Both the position numbers and the translations under genes were made by a program. DNA of 33,903 nt from assembly GCA_947165295.1 (NCBI GenBank), contig CAMUZU010000024.1, positions 1 through 33,903 on the forward strand, in the 5' to 3' direction. Position 1 is the first letter of the stretch; every line of letters starts with the position of its first letter. The notes below the pieces were generated by a model. The model made no database searches. It saw only the letters and a program-made list of their open reading frames with translations, and was not told the DNA's origin. Positions 24,916-32,858 of the stretch are shown one piece after another. This DNA is from an uncultured Selenomonadales bacterium. GTDB taxonomy: Bacteria; Bacillota; Negativicutes; Selenomonadales; Selenomonadaceae.

Positions 24916-25017
24916 GGCCGCACAGGACGTGCGGCCGCCCGACGTACGACGCGTGACGCGGAGTCCGTCGGGCTGTTTTCTTTTGCTTACTTTTCTTTTG
25001 CGCCAAAAGAAAAGTAA
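24916..25017 (+). repeat. Three-hairpin repeat element, copy C
   Basis: H1 is GGCCGCAC/GTGCGGCC, with different bases from copies A and B but the same stem length. H2 is GCCCGACG...CGTCGGGC, again different bases and still paired. The link GGGCTGTTTTCTTTTGCTTA and H3 (24987-25017, 14-bp perfect stem, CGC loop) are identical to copy A. The element ends 19 bp before the -10 of the LicD gene. Confidence 0.8.
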
Positions 25018-25035
25018 CGTTCAACGCAAGAGCTG

Positions 25036-25044
25036 TGATACAAT
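25036..25044 (+). promoter_or_regulatory. Extended -10 promoter of the LicD gene
   Basis: TGATACAAT (25036-25044), the same extended -10 as the metallopeptidase gene. The -35 position falls on the right edge of hairpin element copy C. Confidence 0.45.
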
Positions 25045-25074
25045 ACCCGAAAACTTTCAAGGAGGCTTTGACGC

Positions 25075-27410
<2,336 letters not shown>

Positions 27411-27429
27411 CACACGCAAAAAAAATCGA

Positions 27430-27456
27430 CCGCTCGAACTTTTCGGGCGGTTTTTT
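27430..27456 (+). terminator. gdhA terminator
   Basis: CCGCTCGAA (27430-27438) pairs with TTCGGGCGG (27442-27450), one G-T pair, followed by six Ts. An almost identical hairpin recurs at 27640-27665. Confidence 0.85.
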
Positions 27457-27515
27457 GATTCGCAATTAAAAACCGAAGTCATTTCAAATTCCAAATTCTA
27501 AATTCCACATTGATT

Positions 27516-27569
27516 TTATTCGGGCGCGGTGAGTTGTCGAACGTCGTTGCCCGCGTTCAATGTCACAAT
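27516..27569 (-). pseudogene. Orphan copy of the DUF4230 gene 3' end
   Basis: In the minus frame this encodes IVTLNAGNDVRQLTAPE and a stop, differing from the end of the neighbouring DUF4230 gene by one residue (Ala for Thr). No gene body precedes it, so it is a duplicated tail. Confidence 0.75.
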
Positions 27570-27570
27570 C

Positions 27571-27620
27571 GCGAATTAGGCAACGCGGACAAATTTGGTC
27601 ACGTGCGCGGTCTCGTGTAA
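27571..27620 (+). pseudogene. Decayed copy of the gdhA 3' end
   Basis: GAATTAGGCAACGCGGACAA matches the gdhA stretch beginning GAATTCGGCGACGCGGACAA (27318-27337). After a gap relative to gdhA it ends GGTCTCGTGTAAC like the gdhA stop region. It is followed by a near copy of the gdhA terminator. Confidence 0.65.
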
Positions 27621-27628
27621 CATACGCA

Positions 27629-27665
27629 AAAAAAATCGACCGCTCGAACACTTCGGGCGGTTTTT
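27629..27665. terminator. Bidirectional terminator, second copy
   Basis: CCGCTCGAA (27640-27648) and TTCGGGCGG (27652-27660) pair; five Ts follow on the plus strand and eight on the minus. It serves as the terminator of the minus-strand DUF4230 gene, 3 nt after its stop. Confidence 0.8.
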
Positions 27666-27668
27666 GAT

Positions 27669-28400
27669 TTATTCGGGCGTGGTGAGTTGTCGAACGTCGT
27701 TGCCCGCGTTTAAAGTCACAATTTCCAATTCGTAACTTCCGGGCAAAATGCGACTTCCTATTCGCGACAGCAAAAGTTGTCGGGCGTTGTCGTCGGCGCG
27801 GAGCAACAAACCTTCCTGCACGGCGCGGCGACCTTCTTTGGCGACATCGGCGGCGACCCACGCGTTTTGCTCTTCGATTGAGATTTTCGACGCCAAAAGT
27901 CCCGCGTCTTGCAATCGAATGTTGAACGAACTTACGTCGGCATAAATGTCCAGGATTTTGCTCGGCGGAAGAATGACTTTGACCTTGTTGTTGAACGCGC
28001 CGTCGCGCATAACTTTCACGCCGTCTTTCAAATCGACGCCGCACACGATCGTTCCCGAATAATCCATCAGGAATTTTCGCGACGAACCGGGCATGTGAAC
28101 GTTCAGGAACGGAATTTTTTTGTCGACGTCGACGGAGACGACCGAACTGAAATTTTTTCGGACAAGCGCAAGCTCGCACACGTCTTGAACTTCTTCGCGG
28201 ATGATACTTTGCAGTTGCTCGAACGACATGCGCTGTTCTTCTTGAATTCGTTGCTGTTCTTTGGCTTTGCGGTGTTTGTTGAAGAAATAAATTGCCACGC
28301 ATGTCAACGCGATGACGACAAGCAATGCCGCAAGCGTCGAACCGAAAGTTGACGTTGACGCCGCCGACGGGACGACAACAATCGTTTGTTCGGGCGTCAT
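27669..28400 (-). CDS. DUF4230 membrane-anchored protein
   Basis: The 243 residues from ATG 28400 show an N-terminal membrane segment (about 20-40, STLAALLVVIALTCVAIYFF), then a charged KHRKAKEQQRIQEEQR stretch, then the DUF4230 domain (YSGTIVCGVDLKDGVKV, VILPPSKILDIYADVSSFNI, AWVAADVAKEGRRAVQEG). Function of the family is unknown; the domain is predicted outside the inner membrane. AAGGCGGTG lies 8 nt before the start, and a 15-codon frame overlaps the ATG (28397-28444). The 3' end is duplicated downstream at 27516-27569. Confidence 0.82.
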   Translation of the reverse strand: MTPEQTIVVVPSAASTSTFGSTLAALLVVIALTCVAIYFFNKHRKAKEQQRIQEEQRMSFEQLQSIIREEVQDVCELALVRKNFSSVVSVDVDKKIPFLNVHMPGSSRKFLMDYSGTIVCGVDLKDGVKVMRDGAFNNKVKVILPPSKILDIYADVSSFNIRLQDAGLLASKISIEEQNAWVAADVAKEGRRAVQEGLLLRADDNARQLLLSRIGSRILPGSYELEIVTLNAGNDVRQLTTPE

Positions 28401-28444
28401 TGTGAGCCACCGCCTTGAGCCGCCGCAATTAATGCCGCTAACAT
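28397..28444 (-). CDS. Possible 15-codon leader peptide before the DUF4230 gene
   Basis: ATG 28444 is 9 nt after GGGAGG and encodes MLAALIAAAQGGGSQ. Its TGA overlaps the DUF4230 ATG as ATGA, so termination could deliver ribosomes to the next gene. An ATG at 28450 in the same frame adds two residues. Such a short peptide may have no function of its own. Confidence 0.4.
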   Translation of the reverse strand: MLAALIAAAQGGGSQ

Positions 28445-28514
28445 AAACATCAGCCTCCCGCGAAGATTCTAGCCGAAAAAATTTTCCGCAGGTGTACTGT
28501 CGGGACACACTCGT

Positions 28515-28556
28515 CAAAAAAATTTCGTCGCCGCGAAAGTTGCGGACGATTTTTTG
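28515..28556. terminator. Terminator-like hairpin between divergent genes
   Basis: A CGTCGCCGC...GCGGACG stem (about 28527-28548) has A7 on its left and T6 on its right, so it could terminate in both directions. It lies between divergently transcribed genes, where no terminator is needed. Confidence 0.5.
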
Positions 28557-28582
28557 ATTTTGTCAGCGAAACGTGCTATGAT
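28553..28582 (+). promoter_or_regulatory. Promoter of the LUD-domain gene
   Basis: TTGATT (28553-28558), 18-nt spacer, TATGAT (28577-28582) preceded by TGC, an extended -10; 34 nt before the start codon. Confidence 0.5.
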
Positions 28583-28615
28583 TGTCCGAATTTCAATCGA
28601 AAGGAGGTGCTTAGC

Positions 28616-29221
28616 ATGGACTTCACGAAAGTCACCGCAAACCTTGAAAAGCTCGGTTACACGGTCACAAGCTTTGACACGGCAGATGACGCGGCGGATT
28701 ATCTTGACGCGCAGATTCGCGATAAAACCGTCGGCTTCGGCGGCTCCGTCACGCTGGAAAGCATGGGGCTTTTCGACAGGCTCGCGCTCAACAACGACGT
28801 CTTCTATCATAATCGACTGCCGGGCGGCAAAACTCCCAACGAAATTCGCAAGGAGGCCAACGCCGCGCAGATTTATCTGTCGAGTGTCAACGGGCTTGCC
28901 GAAACGGGCGAAATCGTCAACATTGACGGCGTGGGCAACCGCGTCGCGTCGATCGTCTTCGGACATGAAAAAGTTTATCTCGTCGTCGGCGAAAACAAAA
29001 TCGCTCCGAACTGCGACAAAGCTCTGTGGCGGGCAAGAAACATCGCCGCGCCGAAAAATGCTCAACGCTTGAAGGCGAAGACACCCTGCGCGTCGAAGGG
29101 CGACAAATGCTATGACTGCGAAAGCCCCGCAAGAATTTGCCGCGCCGTGTCGATTTTGTTGTCGGCACCGATTCGCAGTAACATCGAAGTCATTTTGATT
29201 CACGAGGAGCTGGGATTCTGA
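28616..29221 (+). CDS. LUD-domain protein (lactate-utilisation LutC/YkgG-like)
   Basis: The 201 residues from ATG 28616, 8 nt after AAAGGAGG (28600-28607), have the LUD (DUF162) fold: the opening DAQIRDKTVGFGGSVTLESMGLFDRL, NGLAETGEIVNIDGVGNRVASIVFG and KVYLVVGENKIAPNCDKAL. LUD proteins include LutC, needed for L-lactate oxidation, but stand-alone LUD proteins with a C-terminal Cys-rich segment (KGDKCYDCESPARICR here) are common in anaerobes and of unknown role. No lutA or lutB is nearby. A terminator follows at 29251-29284. Confidence 0.85.
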   Translation: MDFTKVTANLEKLGYTVTSFDTADDAADYLDAQIRDKTVGFGGSVTLESMGLFDRLALNNDVFYHNRLPGGKTPNEIRKEANAAQIYLSSVNGLAETGEIVNIDGVGNRVASIVFGHEKVYLVVGENKIAPNCDKALWRARNIAAPKNAQRLKAKTPCASKGDKCYDCESPARICRAVSILLSAPIRSNIEVILIHEELGF

Positions 29222-29250
29222 CTTGAACACAGTCCGCACAAAAAAATTTT

Positions 29251-29284
29251 ACGGGCGACCTCTGCGGAGGCAACGCCCGTTTTT
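29251..29284. terminator. Terminator after the LUD gene
   Basis: ACGGGCG (29251-29257) pairs with CGCCCGT (29274-29280), with an inner CCTC/GAGG stem, then T5. On the minus strand the stem is followed by AAAATTTTTTT, so it may work both ways. Confidence 0.8.
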
Positions 29285-29293
29285 GATTTGCGC

Positions 29294-29433
29294 GTCAAGG
29301 TTTCTTCGGCGCGTCGAGTAAAGTTATCACGTCGTCGACGAACTTTAGAGCCGCCGATTCTGATATGACGGCGTGTTTTTCGTTGGCGGCAATTTCAGCG
29401 CGAAGTGACTTCAACTGCGGGTCAAGCTTGCCG
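29294..29433 (-). pseudogene. Orphan copy of the GH84 gene 3' end
   Basis: These 140 bp are identical by eye to 29498-29637, the last ~45 codons and stop of the GH84 gene. The two copies are 204 bp apart. The sequence between them (29434-29497) is unrelated to the GH84 gene and contains its terminator. The copy has no start and no upstream coding body. Confidence 0.85.
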
Positions 29434-29459
29434 ACGACGCGAAATATCTTCAGCCGAAT

Positions 29460-29486
29460 AAAAAAACCCGCGACTTCGGTCGTGGG
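29460..29486 (-). terminator. GH84 gene terminator
   Basis: CCCGCGAC (29467-29474) and GTCGTGGG (29479-29486) pair around a TTCG loop; on the minus strand a run of Ts follows. It lies 12 nt after the GH84 stop. Confidence 0.8.
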
Positions 29487-29498
29487 AAATTTTTTATG

Positions 29499-30920
29499 TC
29501 AAGGTTTCTTCGGCGCGTCGAGTAAAGTTATCACGTCGTCGACGAACTTTAGAGCCGCCGATTCTGATATGACGGCGTGTTTTTCGTTGGCGGCAATTTC
29601 AGCGCGAAGTGACTTCAACTGCGGGTCAAGCTTGCCGGCCTTGAGCGATTCGATTGCGATTGAGTCGGCTTTGAGCGTCAACAAAAGCTGTTCGAGTTGC
29701 GGTTTGCACTCCGCCAAAAATTTCTGCGGCAAACGTCTGAGCAAAGTTTTGGCGGCGCGTTCGGCAATGTCGATTTGGCGTTCAAGCGTCGTGAAGTCCG
29801 GCGAACGACCCTTGCTCACGTCGTTTATCACAAGGTAAGCGGCTGCGGCGAATTCGGGCGCGTCGGGTGAGCCGACCTTCGCCCACGAGTTTTCCATGTG
29901 CCGCGAATGTTCGGCGAAAATTTTCATCTGCGGGGCAAGCTTGCCGAATTGTTCGGTCAAGACCCTGTCCCAAGCTTCGTCGGCGTCGTACACGGCGGGA
30001 TTGTTCGAGTAAATTGCGCCCGTCGATAAAGAAATTTTCGACAGCTGAACCTGCGCCATCGGGTTGAAGAAAATCGCCGTCATCTTCGCGGACGGAAGAT
30101 TTTCAATCGCGCCGAGAGCCAGCTTAACGTTGCGTTCGCCGTCGGGCGTGAGCGGATAATCGTTGACGGGATAATTCCACCACACGCCGATTTCGCGCCC
30201 GAAAATTTTATTGACGGCGGCAAGTTCGTCGTCGGTTATCCCGTCGCAAACAACGCCGCGTCCACTGCACAGCACGACAATTCGCGGGTCAAGATTCGCC
30301 GCCAAGTCGCGGGTGTACGGCTTAACTTTGTCGCCATTGAACATGTCGGCGAAGTAATATTCCGTCGGCACAGTGATAAGCGGAGCGACGTCCTTGTAAC
30401 GTTCGCGCAGGTTTTTGTTGACGCGATTCAAGAACTGCGCGTGAGCTTCCCCGCTTTCGTGATGTCGGCCTTTGTCGTCCTTGAGGTCGTCGAAGAAAAC
30501 CGCGAAGTTCCGCACGCCGACATTGTACAGCGCGTCGAACTTGCGAATCAGCGTTTTAAAGTCTTCGTCGCCGCGCCTGCCGCTGTAATTCAAATCAAGA
30601 CCGGGCGACACGGCGAAGATAAATCGGACGTTGTTTTGTTTCGCGACGGCAACGAGCTTTTCCAGCTCAGCCAACTTGTCTGCGGGATACGGCTTGCGCC
30701 ACTTGTCGCGGTGATACGGGTCGTCTTTGGGCGCGTAAATGTACGAGTTCAAATTGTTTTGTCGGCAGAAGTCCAAAATGTCCGCACGGTCGTCGAAAGT
30801 CCACGGCGTGCCGTAAAAACCTTCGACGACGCCGCGCAACGGAATTGGAATTGCTTGAGCCGAACCGCCGAAAGTCAACAGTGCCAACGTCAACAGAATC
30901 AATCGACGGAAAATTTTCAT
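29499..30920 (-). CDS. Secreted GH84-family beta-N-acetylglucosaminidase
   Basis: The 473 residues start with a signal peptide (MKIFRRLILLTLALLTFGGS, likely cleavage after AQA near 23). The GH84 catalytic domain opens with RGVVEGFYGTPWTFDDRADIL and contains the catalytic aspartate pair Asp144-Asp145 in FAVFFDDLKDD, plus FAVSPGLDL and WWNYPVND. GH84 enzymes cut beta-N-acetylglucosamine from glycoproteins or glycans by substrate-assisted catalysis (NagJ, BtGH84, OGA). Here a role outside the cytoplasm on host or cell-wall glycans is inferred. ATG 30920 follows AGGAG by 8 nt and overlaps the stop of the upstream F420-ligase-like gene as ATGA. The last ~45 codons are duplicated downstream at 29294-29433. 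Confidence 0.92.
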   Translation of the reverse strand: MKIFRRLILLTLALLTFGGSAQAIPIPLRGVVEGFYGTPWTFDDRADILDFCRQNNLNSYIYAPKDDPYHRDKWRKPYPADKLAELEKLVAVAKQNNVRFIFAVSPGLDLNYSGRRGDEDFKTLIRKFDALYNVGVRNFAVFFDDLKDDKGRHHESGEAHAQFLNRVNKNLRERYKDVAPLITVPTEYYFADMFNGDKVKPYTRDLAANLDPRIVVLCSGRGVVCDGITDDELAAVNKIFGREIGVWWNYPVNDYPLTPDGERNVKLALGAIENLPSAKMTAIFFNPMAQVQLSKISLSTGAIYSNNPAVYDADEAWDRVLTEQFGKLAPQMKIFAEHSRHMENSWAKVGSPDAPEFAAAAYLVINDVSKGRSPDFTTLERQIDIAERAAKTLLRRLPQKFLAECKPQLEQLLLTLKADSIAIESLKAGKLDPQLKSLRAEIAANEKHAVISESAALKFVDDVITLLDAPKKP

Positions 30921-31573
30921 CGCTGTTGCTCCTGGTATTGCCGAAAGTTTTTCAGGACGCAAATCGGGCGTTTCTGCGACGCGTTGCCGAACGGATTATC
31001 AATCAGCAGGTCGGAGGCAAGTTGCGCGTTCATGCCTTCCGTTGCGGCGACGATTCGCGAACGTTTCAGGTCGTTGACGTCGGCAATCATTGCGCCGAAA
31101 CAATTCAGCCGTGACTTGAGCGCGGCAACGACTTGTTCGGGATTTTCGGGGCCGTAAACGACGCATTTGTCGAAAGGAGGCATCGTGCCCGTCACGTCGT
31201 CAATCAAAGCCGCCTGCTTGCCGCCCCACTTGTAAAAAAGTCCGCGTTGACCAATCAGCTTGCCCAAAAAGCCGCCGATTAACGCGAACGCGACGCGCCA
31301 CTCGCCTTCTTTCTCCATGAGTGCCTGCATGCCGTGCGGCGTCGCCAACGAGCCGTAATCGGGAATGAAGCGGCAACAAAGTTTCGCCAGGTTGCTGATG
31401 TGCATTTCGTCGGGGCGGACAATGTTGCCCTGCGTTATCGCAACGACACTTTCTGCCACGGTGATAACGTCGTCGGCTCCGCAAATTTCCCGCGTGTAAC
31501 GGTCAATCATGTCGACAATGTCATCTTTCGGCGTAAGAATTCTGGTCGTTATCGGGACAATTTCAACGTTCAT
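30917..31573 (-). CDS. F420-0:gamma-glutamyl ligase-like protein
   Basis: The 218 residues match the CofE-like fold: VPITTRILTPKDDIVDMIDRYTREI, VITVAESVVAITQGNIV, then RVAFALIGGFLGKLIGQRG, and a late GAMIADVNDLKRSRIVAATEGM segment. CofE adds glutamate to coenzyme F420-0, but many Bacillota without F420 carry such proteins, so another gamma-glutamyl ligase activity is likelier; the true substrate is unknown. ATG 31573 follows GGAGG (31581-31585) at 7 nt. It lies between a membrane protein gene (13-nt gap) and GH84 (ATGA overlap). Confidence 0.78.
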   Translation of the reverse strand: MNVEIVPITTRILTPKDDIVDMIDRYTREICGADDVITVAESVVAITQGNIVRPDEMHISNLAKLCCRFIPDYGSLATPHGMQALMEKEGEWRVAFALIGGFLGKLIGQRGLFYKWGGKQAALIDDVTGTMPPFDKCVVYGPENPEQVVAALKSRLNCFGAMIADVNDLKRSRIVAATEGMNAQLASDLLIDNPFGNASQKRPICVLKNFRQYQEQQR

Positions 31574-31586
31574 AAAAAATCCTCCG

Positions 31587-32126
31587 TTAATCTTCGACAA
31601 GGCGGACGCCGACAAGTTTCGTCAACTCTTCGGCGGGCAAAAAGATTCGCACCATTGACCAACGCATCGGGTTGCGCCCGACTTCGCGATAAAGAATTTC
31701 GACGGGAAAGTCAACCATGTGCGCGGCGGCTTCGGCAAGCGAAAGATTTTTGCGCGCCGACAACGTGATCTTCGCGACGAGTTTTGCGCTCTGCTGATGT
31801 TCAATGACAAGCGCCTCGAAGTAATCATCTTCACGCGGGACGCCTTCGCGTTCGATTTTGCCGCGAACGTTCATGCCGTCGTACTGCTCGAACGGCAGTT
31901 GCGGATGACAAATCGCGTCGACAATCATTGCCGACTGCGTGCCTTCGTTGCGGAATTCAATCGTCGTTGCGACCGTCACGGATGTTTCGTCGCGTGCAAC
32001 GACTTCAAACGGCGTGCGTTCGTCAATGTGCGGAACAACTTTTTCTTCGCGGCCGTGCAAGAAGACAGCCGCCGCCAACACCGCGATTAAAACCGCACCG
32101 ACCAACGCGAATAATATTGTCAACAA
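31587..32126 (-). CDS. Single-pass membrane protein of unknown function
   Basis: The 179 residues from TTG 32126, 9 nt after AAGGAG (32136-32141), begin with a membrane helix (LTILFALVGAVLIAVLAAAVF). A beta-rich domain follows (VVARDETSVTVATTIEFRNEGTQSAMIVDAICHPQLP, later DYFEALVIEHQQSAKLVAKITL). No catalytic motif is visible. It is first in a three-gene run with the F420-ligase-like and GH84 genes; the shared operon suggests an envelope job. A longer frame to 32192 lacks a ribosome site. Confidence 0.75.
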   Translation of the reverse strand: MLTILFALVGAVLIAVLAAAVFLHGREEKVVPHIDERTPFEVVARDETSVTVATTIEFRNEGTQSAMIVDAICHPQLPFEQYDGMNVRGKIEREGVPREDDYFEALVIEHQQSAKLVAKITLSARKNLSLAEAAAHMVDFPVEILYREVGRNPMRWSMVRIFLPAEELTKLVGVRLVED

Positions 32127-32163
32127 AATTTCCAACTCCTTGAGCAAGTTTATTAACCGCAAG

Positions 32164-32192
32164 ATTGTACACGAAAAAATTTTCGCGGGCAA
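32164..32192 (-). promoter_or_regulatory. Promoter of the membrane protein-GH84 operon
   Basis: TTGCCC (32187-32192), 17-nt spacer, TACAAT (32164-32169) on the minus strand, about 38 nt before the first start codon. Confidence 0.5.
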
Positions 32193-32201
32193 CCTTCGCG
32201 C

Positions 32202-32240
32202 AAAAAAATCGCCGCCGTTTGACCGACGACGTTTTTTTTA
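32202..32240. terminator. Terminator after the adenine deaminase operon
   Basis: CGCCGCCG and CGACGACG form an imperfect stem with A7 on the left and T8 on the right. In the minus sense it ends the adenine deaminase/sulfite-reductase-like transcript. Confidence 0.6.
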
Positions 32241-32858
32241 TTCGTGGCGGATATGTTTCGTGAATTCGTCGACGCCGACACGTTCCAGAAACTTTTTGAA
32301 ACGTTCGCCGTTGTGTGCATTCGTCGCGAAGAAATTTATCGCCGCGTCAACAATCGAGTAAAGCGTCGCTTCGTCGCGCACGGTCAAAAACTCTCGTCCG
32401 CAGAAAAGAATTTTGTAACCGCCCGCGCCGACAATGCCGATGTCGTTCGTGTCAACCTTCATGCAGTTGTGCGGGCAACCGGTCACGCCGATTAAAAACT
32501 TCGCGGGCAGACTTTTGTTCGCGTGCCGACGTTCAATTTCGCGGGCAATCTTCGGCGCGTCAATCAGTCCCGAACGACAAACTTCACGGCCTTGACAGCT
32601 GGTGACGGTCTTCAACGTCGAGCCAATCGTGCAAAGTTCCAAGCCGTGATTCGCGCAGAAGTTTTCGACGGCGTCAAAATTTTCTTCGGCAATGAACGGC
32701 ACGGAAATTTCTTGCCGTGAAGTCACGTGAACTTGTCCGCGCCCGAAAGTTTCAGCCAAAGTTTGAATCGCGCCGAATTGAGCCGCCGTGAATTCTCCGC
32801 CCGAAGACTTCACGCGCACGCCGAAGAAATTCCCGCGTTGCTTGACGAAATGTTTCAT
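32238..32858 (-). CDS. Stand-alone nitrite/sulfite reductase-type iron-sulfur/siroheme domain
   Basis: The 206 residues form one half-module of the nitrite/sulfite reductase family: a ferredoxin-like N-terminal part (GGEFTAAQFGAIQTLAETFG, VHVTSRQEISVPFI) and the cofactor site with CQGREVC (Cys88, Cys94) and GCPHNCMK (Cys128, Cys132), the C-x5-C...C-x3-C pattern that binds 4Fe-4S next to siroheme. Full enzymes are 500-600 residues with two such halves, so this resembles small archaeal/clostridial sulfite reductase-like proteins of uncertain role. ATG 32858 overlaps the adenine deaminase stop as ATGA, so it is translationally coupled to it. Confidence 0.83.
   Translation of the reverse strand: MKHFVKQRGNFFGVRVKSSGGEFTAAQFGAIQTLAETFGRGQVHVTSRQEISVPFIAEENFDAVENFCANHGLELCTIGSTLKTVTSCQGREVCRSGLIDAPKIAREIERRHANKSLPAKFLIGVTGCPHNCMKVDTNDIGIVGAGGYKILFCGREFLTVRDEATLYSIVDAAINFFATNAHNGERFKKFLERVGVDEFTKHIRHE

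Noticed and set aside
29365-29838. A plus-strand frame with a repeated 23-residue peptide
   Set aside because: It is the antisense shadow of the duplicated GH84 3' end.
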